Shown here in pieces: positions 16,664-25,524 of a DNA stretch of 64,000 bases (positions are counted from its first letter, which is position 1; every line of letters starts with the position of its first letter). The translations under genes and the position numbers were made by a program. The stretch comes from Bacteroidia bacterium. GTDB lineage: Bacteria; Bacteroidota; Bacteroidia; Flavobacteriales; Flavobacteriaceae. The notes under the pieces are model-generated. The model did no database searches and was not told the DNA's origin. It worked only from the letters and a program-made list of their open reading frames with translations. The DNA is taken from positions 310,001 through 374,000 of the forward strand of contig JAUIBP010000004.1 in assembly GCA_030427735.1 (NCBI GenBank), in the 5' to 3' direction.

Positions 16664-17980
16664 CTAGTATCTATAATATTCTGGTTTAAATGGTCCTTCT
16701 ACAGTTACACCAATATATTCGGCCTGGTCTTGTTTTAATTCAGTGAGTTCCACACCAATTTTTTCTAAATGCAGTTTAGCAACTTTTTCATCTAAATGTT
16801 TTGGTAGCATATATACTTTATTCTCGTAGGCATCTTTGTTGGTCCAAAGTTCTATTTGTGCTAAGGTTTGATTGGTGAACGAGTTACTCATTACAAAGCT
16901 TGGGTGCCCGGTAGCGCAGCCTAAGTTTACTAAACGGCCTTGTGCTAAAATAATAACGTCTTTACCGTTAATAGTGTATTTATCAACTTGTGGTTTAATA
17001 ACATTTTTAGTGTTGCCGTAATTTTTATTTAACCAAGCCATATCGATTTCGTTATCGAAGTGACCGATGTTACAAACTATGGTTTTATCTTTCATGGCTT
17101 CAAAATGTTCGCCACGAACAATATCTTTATTTCCTGTAGTGGTAATTACAATATCGGCTTTACCTACAACCGTTTCTAAACGTTTTACTTCATATCCGTC
17201 CATAGCTGCTTGTAGGGCGCATATCGGATCGATTTCGGTTACGGTTACAATACTTCCAGCACCTCTAAACGAAGCGGCTGTACCTTTACCAACATCGCCA
17301 TAACCACAAACGACTACGCGTTTACCAGCAAGCATAACATCGGTTGCACGACGAATAGCATCTACAGCGCTTTCGCGACAGCCATATTTGTTATCGAATT
17401 TAGACTTGGTTACAGAGTCGTTTACGTTAATTGCTGGCATAGGAAGTGTGCCTTTTTGCATACGCTCGTATAAACGATGTACTCCAGTAGTGGTTTCTTC
17501 ACTTAGTCCATTAATACCTTCTACTAATTCTGGGTAACGGTCTAGAACCATATTGGTAAGGTCTCCACCATCATCTAAAATCATATTTAAAGGTTTTCTG
17601 TCTTCACCAAAAAATAGTGTTTGCTCTATACACCAGTCAAATTCCTCTTCGGTCATGTCTTTCCATGCATAAACAGCAGTTCCTGCAGCAGCAATTGCAG
17701 CAGCGGCTTGGTCTTGAGTAGAGAAAATGTTACAAGAACTCCAAGTTACTTCGGCTCCTAAGGCTTGTAAAGTTTCAATCAATACTGCGGTTTGGATGGT
17801 CATGTGTAAACATCCTGCAATTCTAGCGCCTTTTAATGGCTGACTGTCTTTGTATTCTTCGCGTAAGCTCATTAAGCCTGGCATTTCTGCTTCGGCTAAT
17901 TCAATTTCCTTTCTTCCCCAATCGGCTAGCGAAAGATCTTTTACTTTATTTGGTAGGTAACCAACAGTTTTTGTATCCAT
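16664..17980 (-). CDS. ahcY: Adenosylhomocysteinase
   Basis: 438 aa SAH hydrolase. It splits S-adenosylhomocysteine into adenosine and homocysteine, relieving product inhibition of methyltransferases. Visible motifs: [17 protein letters not shown] near the N-terminus, [37 protein letters not shown] (substrate/NAD signature), the NAD-binding [10 protein letters not shown], and the C-terminal [13 protein letters not shown] and KPEYYRY. A -7 box lies upstream on the minus strand. No SAM or SAH riboswitch was recognised in its leader. Confidence 0.97.
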   Translation of the reverse strand: MDTKTVGYLPNKVKDLSLADWGRKEIELAEAEMPGLMSLREEYKDSQPLKGARIAGCLHMTIQTAVLIETLQALGAEVTWSSCNIFSTQDQAAAAIAAAGTAVYAWKDMTEEEFDWCIEQTLFFGEDRKPLNMILDDGGDLTNMVLDRYPELVEGINGLSEETTTGVHRLYERMQKGTLPMPAINVNDSVTKSKFDNKYGCRESAVDAIRRATDVMLAGKRVVVCGYGDVGKGTAASFRGAGSIVTVTEIDPICALQAAMDGYEVKRLETVVGKADIVITTTGNKDIVRGEHFEAMKDKTIVCNIGHFDNEIDMAWLNKNYGNTKNVIKPQVDKYTINGKDVIILAQGRLVNLGCATGHPSFVMSNSFTNQTLAQIELWTNKDAYENKVYMLPKHLDEKVAKLHLEKIGVELTELKQDQAEYIGVTVEGPFKPEYYRY

Positions 17981-18103
17981 GTTTTGTTATTTTCTAAAGG
18001 TTTATGGCTTTACAACTTTGATATTAGCAGTTAATTTAGTTAAATTCGCTATAAAAAAATTGTATTTCATATTAAGCCTTAATGTTTTTGCTTAAAGCGA
18101 GTG

Positions 18104-18111
18104 CAAAGATA
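18104..18111 (-). promoter_or_regulatory. -7 promoter box of ahcY
   Basis: TATCTTTG on the minus strand matches TAnnTTTG. It is about 120 bp upstream of the ATG, implying a leader of roughly 115 nt with no riboswitch fold I could recognise. Confidence 0.6.
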
Positions 18112-18134
18112 ACCAATAACTTTCAAAAAAGTAA

Positions 18135-18761
18135 ATGCCTCTTTATAAAACCATTACTCCAAATTTAGGAACTACAGTTAGAATTTGGAAGATTACAGAG
18201 TCGTACACTGATTTGTTTCAGGAAGTTAATTTAAAGCCCGAAAGTTTAAATCGGGTTTTGGGTATGAAAAGTGAGTTGCACCAACGCGGTTTTTTAAGCG
18301 TGAGAAAGCTTTTGGATTTATTTGGGTATAACGATTTCGACTTGTATTACGACCATAATGGGAAGCCACATTTAAAAGATGGTAAGCATATTTCTATTAC
18401 ACATTCTTTTACATTTTCGGCTGTTATTGTTAGTGATGAGGAGGTTGGGATAGATATTGAAAAGCAACGGGATAAAATAGGGTTAATTGCGCGTAAGTTT
18501 ATAGATTTTGAATTCGATTTCTTAAATCCCGATCATGAAGATTATGTAAGAATGCTAACTGTAATTTGGGGAGCTAAAGAAGCGCTTTACAAGTTATTTG
18601 CCACGCCTGGATTGAGTTTTCACGATCATATTTTTGTAATTCCTTTTTCGTTGCAGGAACGAAATACAATAGCTTGGATTGATTATAAAACCAACAAGTG
18701 TCGTTACCAAGTTCGGTATTTAGAATTCGAGGACTTTACTTGTGTTTATACTATAGCCTAA
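18135..18761 (+). CDS. 4'-phosphopantetheinyl transferase superfamily protein
   Basis: 208 aa. Transfers phosphopantetheine from CoA to a carrier protein. The two family motifs are present: VGIDIEKQRD (Mg-binding GxDxE type) and WGAKEALYKLF (WxxKEAxxK). Upstream, HISITHSFTFSAVIVSD is the usual preceding block. The length suits an Sfp/AcpT-type enzyme rather than the short AcpS; the target carrier protein is unknown. Its stop codon overlaps the pcrB start (TAATG), so the two are translationally coupled. Confidence 0.9.
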   Translation: MPLYKTITPNLGTTVRIWKITESYTDLFQEVNLKPESLNRVLGMKSELHQRGFLSVRKLLDLFGYNDFDLYYDHNGKPHLKDGKHISITHSFTFSAVIVSDEEVGIDIEKQRDKIGLIARKFIDFEFDFLNPDHEDYVRMLTVIWGAKEALYKLFATPGLSFHDHIFVIPFSLQERNTIAWIDYKTNKCRYQVRYLEFEDFTCVYTIA

Positions 18762-19489
18762 TGAAAAATGTACTAAATAATATCCTTCATAATATTTTTA
18801 TCAATAAAAAACAGCTCGCTATTTTAATCGATCCCGAAAAAATGGAACTGGATAGCGTAAAACCTTTTATAAAAAAAGTAAATCGTTCTGTAGCTAGTTA
18901 TATTTTTGTAGGAGGGAGTACAGTGCCAGAAGACCTTACCGAACCATTGGTTCTAGAAATAAAAAAGCATACCACCTTGCCTGTAATTTTATTTCCTGGC
19001 GATGTGGCTCAAATTACAAATGCAGCAAATGCCTTGTTGTTTTTATCGCTAATGTCTGGTAGAAATCCAGAGTATTTAATAGGAAAGCACGTGCAGGCCA
19101 TACCGTATTTAAAAGAAACCAGCTTAGAGGTTATTCCTACAGGATATTTATTGATTGAAAACGGAGTTAAAACTACGGTGCAGGAAGTTACCGAAACCAT
19201 ACCCATGTCTACCAAAGAAATAGATACGATAGTAAATACCGCTTTGGCAGGCGAACTTTTAGGCATGCGTTTAATGTATCTAGAGGCTGGTAGTGGTGCG
19301 CAACAGCCAGTATCTACCGAAGTAATAAGTGCTGTAAAGCACGAACTAACTATTCCATTAATAGTCGGCGGGGGAATAAAGACCAAAATACAGTTAGACG
19401 ATGCATTTAGGGCAGGGGCTAACATGGTAGTTATTGGATCGGCTATCGAAGAGAATGAAGATTTCTTATACGAATTAAGACGCTGGTAG
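18761..19489 (+). CDS. pcrB: Geranylgeranylglyceryl/heptaprenylglyceryl phosphate synthase family
   Basis: 242 aa TIM-barrel enzyme of the PcrB/GGGPS family, which joins a polyprenyl diphosphate to glycerol-1-phosphate. Motifs: LAILIDPEKMELD, SYIFVGGSTVPEDL, VILFPGDVAQIT, EVIPTGYLLIENG, YLEAGSGAQQPV, LIVGGGIKTK. This is the long group II type found in archaea and Bacteroidota. The start is the ATG overlapping the previous stop. An upstream in-frame ATG at 18698 lies inside the phosphopantetheinyl transferase gene and is rejected. The ether-lipid product and its use in this organism are unknown. Confidence 0.92.
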   Translation: MKNVLNNILHNIFINKKQLAILIDPEKMELDSVKPFIKKVNRSVASYIFVGGSTVPEDLTEPLVLEIKKHTTLPVILFPGDVAQITNAANALLFLSLMSGRNPEYLIGKHVQAIPYLKETSLEVIPTGYLLIENGVKTTVQEVTETIPMSTKEIDTIVNTALAGELLGMRLMYLEAGSGAQQPVSTEVISAVKHELTIPLIVGGGIKTKIQLDDAFRAGANMVVIGSAIEENEDFLYELRRW

Positions 19490-19593
19490 ATTAAAATAAT
19501 TCAAATTTCACCCTCGAAAGATTGAAATCATTAGTATTTTTGGAAAGCAACGCTTAAAAAAGTTGTTTGCCAATTAATACAAATAGAAGCCTT

Positions 19594-19854
19594 ATGAAAA
19601 TTTCTGTGGAACTAACCTTAACACCACTTCAAGACGATTTTGAAACACCAATCAAAACGTTTATAAAACAATTACGAGCATCAGAATTTACTGTGTTAGA
19701 AAACCCGTTAAGTACACAAGTTTATGGCGATTACGATGCTGTAATGCCTTTTTTAACCGAAACCATCAAAACTTCTTTTTCACAATTAGATCATGTTTTG
19801 GTAAATATGAAGGTTGTAAAAAGCGACAGAAGCGATTATGCAGCAGATTTTTGA
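19594..19854 (+). CDS. YkoF/MTH1187-like thiamine-binding domain protein
   Basis: 86 aa from ATG 19594 (MKISVELTLTPLQDDFETPI). The ferredoxin-like alpha/beta pattern and length fit the thiamine-binding YkoF/MTH1187 group. It overlaps the pnuC gene by 17 bp, which argues for one operon and a common substrate. With PnuC and a NadR-like kinase next to it, the set could handle thiamine or nicotinamide riboside; the YkoF-like partner favours thiamine, the kinase favours the pyridine nucleotide. No TPP riboswitch was seen upstream of this gene. Confidence 0.75.
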   Translation: MKISVELTLTPLQDDFETPIKTFIKQLRASEFTVLENPLSTQVYGDYDAVMPFLTETIKTSFSQLDHVLVNMKVVKSDRSDYAADF

Positions 19855-20470
19855 TTTTTTTATAGAGCCCTATAAAAGTACACCAGCATTATATATTGTT
19901 TTAGAGACTGTAGCATTTGTTTTTGGCGTGTTAAGTGTGTATTACGCTAAAAAAGAAAACATTTTAGTTTATCCTACAGGTTTGGTTGCAACCACCATTA
20001 CAGTATTTTTATTATACAAAGCAGGCTATTTTGGCGATATGTTAATGAATGTGTATTACTCGATTATGAGTATTTATGGTTGGTGGAATTGGTCCAGAAA
20101 AAAAGGCGACGAATATATTGTACCCATATCCAGAACCAATACAAAAGAAAAAATAATAGGTGTAATAATGTGTCTTGCTACTATGGTAGTCACTTATCTG
20201 GTTTATAAAGGCGCTGGCTATACCATAGCAATTACAAACTATATAGACATATTTACTTCGGGTATTTTTTTTACAGCCATGTGGTATATGGCCAATAAGA
20301 AAATAGAAAACTGGACACTTTGGATTTTTGCAGATATTATTACCGTACCATTATACGCTTACCGCGGATTGGGTATTTTATCTGTTCAATACATAATCTT
20401 TACTATATTAGCAATACAAGGCTATCGCGAATGGAAACAGAGCTTAAACAAGAGCAGTCAGATTGTGTAA
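19838..20470 (+). CDS. pnuC: PnuC-family vitamin transporter (nicotinamide riboside or thiamine)
   Basis: 210 aa inner-membrane protein with about seven helices and PnuC features: YPTGLVATTITVFLLYKAGY, MLMNVYYSIMSIYGWWNWSR, and a final ADIITVPLYAYRGL. PnuC members move nicotinamide riboside; PnuT members move thiamine. The subtype cannot be fixed from sequence alone here. Overlaps both neighbours: the YkoF-like gene by 17 bp and the kinase by 40 bp. Confidence 0.88.
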   Translation: MQQIFDFFIEPYKSTPALYIVLETVAFVFGVLSVYYAKKENILVYPTGLVATTITVFLLYKAGYFGDMLMNVYYSIMSIYGWWNWSRKKGDEYIVPISRTNTKEKIIGVIMCLATMVVTYLVYKGAGYTIAITNYIDIFTSGIFFTAMWYMANKKIENWTLWIFADIITVPLYAYRGLGILSVQYIIFTILAIQGYREWKQSLNKSSQIV

Positions 20471-20991
20471 AAGTAGTGTTGTTTGGTCCGGAATCAACTG
20501 GAAAAACGGTGTTGGCTAAACAGCTGGCGACGCATTATAATACGCTTTTTGTGCCGGAATTTTCTAGAATATATGCCGAAAAAAAATTAGAAGCCAACCA
20601 ATTGCTTAGCGAAAACGATGTGTTGCCTATTGCAAAAGGACAAATACTTCTAGAAAATACATTCGCTAAACAAGCTGAAAAAGTGTTAATTTGCGATACC
20701 GATTTGTTAGAAACAAAAGTATACGCAGAAGCTTATTACAAAGGGTTTTCCGATGTGGCGTTAACAAAATATGCTTCAGAAAATACATATCATTTATATC
20801 TGTTAACTTATATAGATGTGCCATGGGAAGCCGATAAGGTAAGGGATAAACCTAACGACAGAGAAACTATGTTCAATGCTTTTAAATCGGCTTTAAATCA
20901 ATACAATAAACCCCATGTTTTGCTAAAAGGAACGTTCGAGGAGCGCTTTAACCTTGCGGTAAAACATATCGATAAAATATTAAAAAATTAA
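20431..20991 (+). CDS. NadR-like P-loop kinase/ATPase
   Basis: 186 aa from ATG 20431; the longer reading from 20320 lies within pnuC and adds nonsense sequence. Walker A is FGPESTGKTVLAKQL, followed by the PEFSRIYAEKK block seen in the ribosylnicotinamide kinase domain of NadR. ICDTDLLETKVYAE (Walker B-like) and RDKPNDRETMF come later. It lacks the NadR nucleotidyltransferase and HTH domains. It likely phosphorylates the vitamin brought in by PnuC, trapping it. It overlaps pnuC by 40 bp. Confidence 0.85.
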   Translation: METELKQEQSDCVKVVLFGPESTGKTVLAKQLATHYNTLFVPEFSRIYAEKKLEANQLLSENDVLPIAKGQILLENTFAKQAEKVLICDTDLLETKVYAEAYYKGFSDVALTKYASENTYHLYLLTYIDVPWEADKVRDKPNDRETMFNAFKSALNQYNKPHVLLKGTFEERFNLAVKHIDKILKN

Positions 20992-20993
20992 TC

Positions 20994-22547
20994 ATGAATT
21001 TTTCAGAACAAGACTTAAAACAAATTGACAATAAAGGTTTAACTTTAAAAAAGATAGATCAGCAAATTAATCAGTTTAGAGACGGTATTCCATTTGTTAA
21101 ATTGGCTTCGGCGGCTACCATATCTCATGGTATTTTAAAATTAACAGAAGCTGATAGAAAATATTACGGCGCTATTTACGACGATAAGCGAGATAGTTTA
21201 AATGTTGTGAAATTTGTGCCTGCATCTGGTGCAGCAACCAGAATGTTTAAAACGCTATTTAATTATGTAAATAATCATAATCCAGATGGCGACGAATCTT
21301 TAAACTCTTACATAAATAAACACAAAGATCTAGATTTATCGCTGTTTCTGGTAGGTTTAGAAAAATTACCATTCTACGATTTGGTAATGGAGGAAATCCA
21401 TAAGGCTTATCCAGATTACAAGACCTATGATGGCGACAAGCAAAAATGGTTGTTTGTAAAAACAATGTTAGACGAAAAGCACCTAAATTATGGGTCTTAC
21501 CCAAAAGGTTTGTTGCCGTTTCATAAGTATAACGAGCGTATTACAACAGCTTTCGAAGAGCATTTGTTCGAATCGGCTTTATATGCTTCAACTAATAAAA
21601 CTGCAAATCTACATTTTACAATTTCCGAAGTGCATAACCATAAATTCGATGCCGAGTTTAAGCGTATTGAAGAATTGGTAGAAGCGGCTACAAAAACAGC
21701 ATTTAATATTTCCTTTTCTTATCAAAAACAATCTACAGATACCATAGCGCTAACGCCAGAATACGAGCCGTTTAGAGAAGACGATGGCAGTTTGTTGTTT
21801 AGACCTTCTGGGCATGGGGCGTTAATAGAGAATTTAAACGATCTGGATGCCGATGTTATTTTTATTCAAAATATAGATAATGTGGTGGTTTCAGAATTAA
21901 AAACCAGTATTGTTGCGTATAAAAAAATGTTGGCTGGAGTTTTGCTTGATCGCCAGGAGCAAGCTTTTAAGTATTTAAACGATTTAGATGAAGGAAATTT
22001 AAAGGAAAACGAACTGATAGAAGTTGCGGAGTTTTTAGCTCAGAAATTGAATGTTGATATCTCAGAAGAATTCGAAAAATATTCATTAAAATATCAGATA
22101 GAATACTTAAAAGAAAAATTGAATAGACCAATTCGCGTGTGTGGAATGGTTAAAAATGAAGGCGAACCAGGTGGAGGGCCATTTTGGGTGCTCGATCACA
22201 GAGGTAACGAATCGTTACAAATTGTAGAGTCTGCGCAAATCGACAAAAAGAACAAAGTTCAGAAAGAAATTTTAGGAAACGCAACACATTTTAACCCGGT
22301 GGATTTAGTTTGTGGGACTAAAAATTACAAAGGCGAAGGGTTCGATTTGTTGAAATACGTTGACCCTAATACCGGATTTATTACACAAAAAACGAAAGCA
22401 GGGCAAGAACTTTTGGCATTGGAGTTACCTGGATTGTGGAATGGCTCTATGGCTAATTGGAATACTATTTTTGTAGAAGTGCCACTTAAAACATTTAACC
22501 CTGTAAAAACGGTAACCGATTTATTAAAACCGGCTCACCAAATATAA
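20994..22547 (+). CDS. DUF4301 family protein
   Basis: 517 aa cytoplasmic protein of a Bacteroidota-specific family. KFVPASGAATRMFK near residue 75 resembles the nucleotide-binding start of sugar-nucleotide transferases (GxGTR-like), and VCGMVKNEGEPGGGPFWV and NPVDLVCG are conserved-looking blocks. There is no signal peptide or membrane segment. It starts 2 bp after the kinase gene and ends 1 bp before arfB, so it belongs to the same operon. A nucleotidyltransferase-like function is only a guess. Confidence 0.85.
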   Translation: MNFSEQDLKQIDNKGLTLKKIDQQINQFRDGIPFVKLASAATISHGILKLTEADRKYYGAIYDDKRDSLNVVKFVPASGAATRMFKTLFNYVNNHNPDGDESLNSYINKHKDLDLSLFLVGLEKLPFYDLVMEEIHKAYPDYKTYDGDKQKWLFVKTMLDEKHLNYGSYPKGLLPFHKYNERITTAFEEHLFESALYASTNKTANLHFTISEVHNHKFDAEFKRIEELVEAATKTAFNISFSYQKQSTDTIALTPEYEPFREDDGSLLFRPSGHGALIENLNDLDADVIFIQNIDNVVVSELKTSIVAYKKMLAGVLLDRQEQAFKYLNDLDEGNLKENELIEVAEFLAQKLNVDISEEFEKYSLKYQIEYLKEKLNRPIRVCGMVKNEGEPGGGPFWVLDHRGNESLQIVESAQIDKKNKVQKEILGNATHFNPVDLVCGTKNYKGEGFDLLKYVDPNTGFITQKTKAGQELLALELPGLWNGSMANWNTIFVEVPLKTFNPVKTVTDLLKPAHQI

Positions 22548-22548
22548 T

Positions 22549-22956
22549 ATGCTAGATGAAAACCAACTGATTTCGGAATTAGAATTTAAAGCCATAAGAA
22601 GTTCTGGTGCTGGAGGGCAGCATGTAAATAAAGTAGCTTCTAAAGTGGTGCTAAGTTTTAATATTCCGGAATCGGCGGTTTTAAGTCAGGTCGAAAAAGA
22701 GCGTCTTATTCAAAATTTAAAATCCAGATTAACGCAACAACAAGTGTTGGTTTTGCACTGCGACGATTCTAGAAGTCAGCATGCCAATAAAAAGTTGGTT
22801 ATAAATAGGTTTATGGCACTGCTTCAGGAGGCATTAAAAGTTCAAAAAAAACGAAAGCCCACAAAAATTCCAAAGTCGGTTATCAAAAAAAGACTTAAGA
22901 GTAAGCGTTTGCGTTCCGATATTAAATCTACCCGCCGAAAACCTAATATCGAATAA
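22549..22956 (+). CDS. arfB: ArfB/YaeJ-type peptidyl-tRNA hydrolase
   Basis: 135 aa release-factor-like ribosome rescue protein. It has the catalytic GGQ in SSGAGGQHVNKVASKVVLSF and a basic C-terminal tail rich in Lys/Arg (KKRKPTKIPKSVIKKRLKSK and on) that inserts into the empty mRNA channel. It lacks the codon-recognition domain of normal release factors. It hydrolyses peptidyl-tRNA on stalled ribosomes. Last gene of the run that begins at 18135. Confidence 0.93.
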   Translation: MLDENQLISELEFKAIRSSGAGGQHVNKVASKVVLSFNIPESAVLSQVEKERLIQNLKSRLTQQQVLVLHCDDSRSQHANKKLVINRFMALLQEALKVQKKRKPTKIPKSVIKKRLKSKRLRSDIKSTRRKPNIE

Positions 22957-23019
22957 TGTTTTCAGACTTTTTAATAGTCGATTGTTAGTTTAAAGTTAAG
23001 TTATATTAATAAATGTTGC

Positions 23020-23027
23020 TACCTTTG
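23020..23027 (+). promoter_or_regulatory. -7 promoter box upstream of the TPP riboswitch
   Basis: TACCTTTG matches TAnnTTTG and sits about 16 bp before the conserved GGGGTGC of the riboswitch, as expected for a riboswitch-led transcript. No clean -33 box. Confidence 0.65.
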
Positions 23028-23039
23028 CAGCGTTCTCAA

Positions 23040-23176
23040 TAAAGGGGTGCTAAAACAGTTAAAAGTAAACACCGTAGGTAGATATAGTTTAAATAATGTC
23101 TGCAATGTTTAACGTTTAATTTGTAAAGCTGAGATCATACCCGTAGAACCTAGAACAGGTAATGCTGTTTAGGGAA
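23040..23176 (+). promoter_or_regulatory. TPP riboswitch (THI element)
   Basis: Conserved thiamine pyrophosphate aptamer blocks are in order: GGGGTGC at 23044-23050, then an enlarged P3 arm, then CTGAGATCATACCCG at 23129-23143 (pyrimidine-sensing CUGAGA and the ACCCG turn), GAACCTAGAACAGGTAATG and TTTAGGGA at the 3' end. TPP binding is expected to repress the downstream TonB-receptor gene. Ends are approximate. Confidence 0.95.
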
Positions 23177-23178
23177 AA

Positions 23179-23217
23179 TACAACCTAATGGGGAAGAGTA
23201 ATCTGTGTAGGGTTGTA
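23179..23217 (+). promoter_or_regulatory. Hairpin after the TPP aptamer (candidate expression platform)
   Basis: TACAACCTA (23179-23187) pairs with TAGGGTTGTA (23208-23217), one bulge, 20-nt loop. There is no T run after it, so control by structural change near the start region or by competition with the aptamer is likelier than simple termination. The remaining 60 bp to the ATG hold no other recognisable site. Confidence 0.5.
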
Positions 23218-23279
23218 AAATAATCAATTAATAATTTTAGGATAAGGACCTCTTTTTATTCGATATAATCGTATTTCGA

Positions 23280-25469
23280 ATGAAACATGTTTTTTCTTTA
23301 ATATGTTGTTTAGGGCTTTCATTAAATCTGTTGTCTCAAAATACAATAGCACAAGATTCAACCGATATTGTTACTGAAACTTTAGATGAGGTTTTGGTAA
23401 ATGCAGTGCGTGTAAATGCTACCTCTCCAATTACACATTCTAACGTTAGTAAAGAAACCATTGCTAAGCGTAATTTAGGACAAGATATCCCGGTGTTATT
23501 AAATTTTTTGCCATCGGTAGTAACTACTAGCGATGCCGGTGCTGGTATTGGTTACACAGGTATTAGGGTGCGTGGGGTAAGTGCACAATCTACTAATGTA
23601 ACTATAAATGGTATTCCGTATAACGATGCCGAAAGTTTAGGGACGTTTTGGGTGAATTTGGGCGATATTGCTTCGTCTGTAGAAAGCCTTCAATTGCAAC
23701 GAGGTGTCGGGACTTCGACAAATGGTGCAGGTGCTTTTGGCGCGAGTATTAATGTGTTAACCGATGCTGTTTCAGAAAAGGCATCGGGAGAATTATCTAA
23801 TAGTTTTGGTAGTTACAACACCCAAAAACATACCGCAAAATTTAGTACGGGTACGTTAAACGATCACATCGAACTTGCCGGAAGAATGTCGGTTATTAAG
23901 TCGGATGGTTATATAGATCGTGCTTCAACCGATTTGAAATCGTACTTTTTGCAAGCGTCGTATGTAGATGATAATCGTTTAATTAAAGCAGTTGTTTTTG
24001 GAGGTCACGAAGATACTTATCAGGCTTGGAACGGTATCGATAAGGAAATTTTAGAAAACGACAGAACCTTTAATTCGGCGGGTATGTATACCGATAGTGA
24101 TGGTAATGTTAAGTTTTATGATAATGAAGTAGATGATTACAAGCAAGACCATTATCAATTGCATTGGAACGAGCGTTATAACAACCATTGGTCTACTAAT
24201 GTTGGGCTTAACTACACTTATGGTAGAGGGTATTTTGAACAGTATCAAGAAGATGAAAATTTTGAGGATTACGGTTTAGATAATGTGGTTATAGGCGACG
24301 AAACGATTACGCAAACCAATTTAATTAGACGACGTTGGTTAGATAACGATTTTTATGTGGTTAATGCCAATGCAAACTATAAAAACGATGTTGTAAACAC
24401 CATTTTTGGTGCCTCTTATAGTTATTACGATGGCGATCATTTTGGAGAAATTATTTGGTCGCAATACGCAAGTAATAGCGAGATTCGCGATCATTATTAC
24501 GATGGTAATGGTAAAAAGAAAGATTTTAGTGTGTTTAGTAAAGCAACATACAGATTAAATTCTAATTGGAGTTTATTTGCCGATTTACAAATGCGTTTTG
24601 TAGATTATAAAACAACGGGAATGACTTCTGATAGGTTGCCTTTTAATATCGACGAAACCTATAACTTCTTTAATCCTAAGGCGGGAGTAACCTTTAAGTT
24701 AAATCCCGAAAACAATATGTATTTTTCGTATGCTAGGGCTAATAGAGAGCCAAACAGAGATGATTTTCAAAGCAATCCAGATATAAAACCAGAACAATTA
24801 AACGATTTTGAATTGGGTTGGAGACACGAAAATAAGCGCTTCAGATTTAATGCGAACTTATATTACATGCAGTATAACGAACAATTGGTGTTAACGGGCA
24901 ATATAGACGATGTTGGTAATCCAATTAGAACGAATAGCGGAGAAAGTTATCGTTTAGGTTTGGAAATTGAAGCTGCCGTAGCCTTGTCAAGATCATTTTC
25001 TATACAACCAAATATTACTTTAAGTAGAAACAAAACAAAAGAATCGATTGTTCCTTTTGATGGCGAGTTGAAAAATTTTGGCAGTACAAATATTTCGTTT
25101 TCACCAGAAATTGTGGCAGGTAATGCTGTAGTTTATCAGCCAGCAGATCATTTTCAGGTGTCGTTTTTAAGTAAGTTTGTGGGCGAGCAGTATATGGGAA
25201 ATACAGATTCCAAAACTTCTAAGTTGGATAGTTATTTTGTTAACGATTTAAATGCCATGTACGAGTTTAAAACAAACTCTATTTTTAAATCGATTATTGT
25301 ATCTGGTTTAATAAATAATGTTTTTGGAACAGAATACGTGTCTAACGGTTATTACTACACTTACGATGATACTTGGACGAATCCAGATGTCGTAACCACA
25401 ATAGAAGGCGCAGGATATTATCCGCAAGCGACTAGAAATTTCTTGGTTGGTCTAACCTTGAAGTTCTAA
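23280..25469 (+). CDS. TonB-dependent receptor, predicted thiamine uptake
   Basis: 729 aa outer-membrane receptor. A signal peptide ends near residue 20 (LGLSLNLLSQ). After TETLDEVLVNAVRV (TonB-box-like) comes the plug domain (residues about 45-160: LGQDIPVLLNFLPSVVTT, GIRVRGVSAQSTNVTINGIP, LQRGVGTSTNGAGAFGASI), then a 22-strand barrel ending in the hydrophobic LVGLTLKF. It lacks the N-terminal carboxypeptidase-like domain of SusC proteins. The TPP riboswitch directly upstream is the evidence for thiamine or a precursor as substrate. Confidence 0.93.
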   Translation: MKHVFSLICCLGLSLNLLSQNTIAQDSTDIVTETLDEVLVNAVRVNATSPITHSNVSKETIAKRNLGQDIPVLLNFLPSVVTTSDAGAGIGYTGIRVRGVSAQSTNVTINGIPYNDAESLGTFWVNLGDIASSVESLQLQRGVGTSTNGAGAFGASINVLTDAVSEKASGELSNSFGSYNTQKHTAKFSTGTLNDHIELAGRMSVIKSDGYIDRASTDLKSYFLQASYVDDNRLIKAVVFGGHEDTYQAWNGIDKEILENDRTFNSAGMYTDSDGNVKFYDNEVDDYKQDHYQLHWNERYNNHWSTNVGLNYTYGRGYFEQYQEDENFEDYGLDNVVIGDETITQTNLIRRRWLDNDFYVVNANANYKNDVVNTIFGASYSYYDGDHFGEIIWSQYASNSEIRDHYYDGNGKKKDFSVFSKATYRLNSNWSLFADLQMRFVDYKTTGMTSDRLPFNIDETYNFFNPKAGVTFKLNPENNMYFSYARANREPNRDDFQSNPDIKPEQLNDFELGWRHENKRFRFNANLYYMQYNEQLVLTGNIDDVGNPIRTNSGESYRLGLEIEAAVALSRSFSIQPNITLSRNKTKESIVPFDGELKNFGSTNISFSPEIVAGNAVVYQPADHFQVSFLSKFVGEQYMGNTDSKTSKLDSYFVNDLNAMYEFKTNSIFKSIIVSGLINNVFGTEYVSNGYYYTYDDTWTNPDVVTTIEGAGYYPQATRNFLVGLTLKF

Positions 25470-25472
25470 AAC

Positions 25473-25524
25473 AAAAAAACAGCGATTTGAAGATTATATC
25501 GATAATCGAAATCGCTGTTTTTTT
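25473..25524. terminator. Bidirectional terminator after the TonB receptor gene
   Basis: Perfect 16-bp arms (25473-25488 and 25509-25524) made of an A7/T7 run plus CAGCGATTT. A nested GATTAT/ATAATC stem sits inside the loop. It overlaps the last bases of the convergent Rieske-like gene, whose stop is at 25523. Confidence 0.9.

Noticed and set aside
17981-18110. SAM or SAH riboswitch upstream of ahcY
   Set aside because: The leader is long enough, but no conserved aptamer blocks were recognised.
19490-19593. TPP riboswitch before the YkoF-like/pnuC operon
   Set aside because: No CTGAGA or ACCCG blocks in this gap; only the TonB receptor gene has the aptamer.
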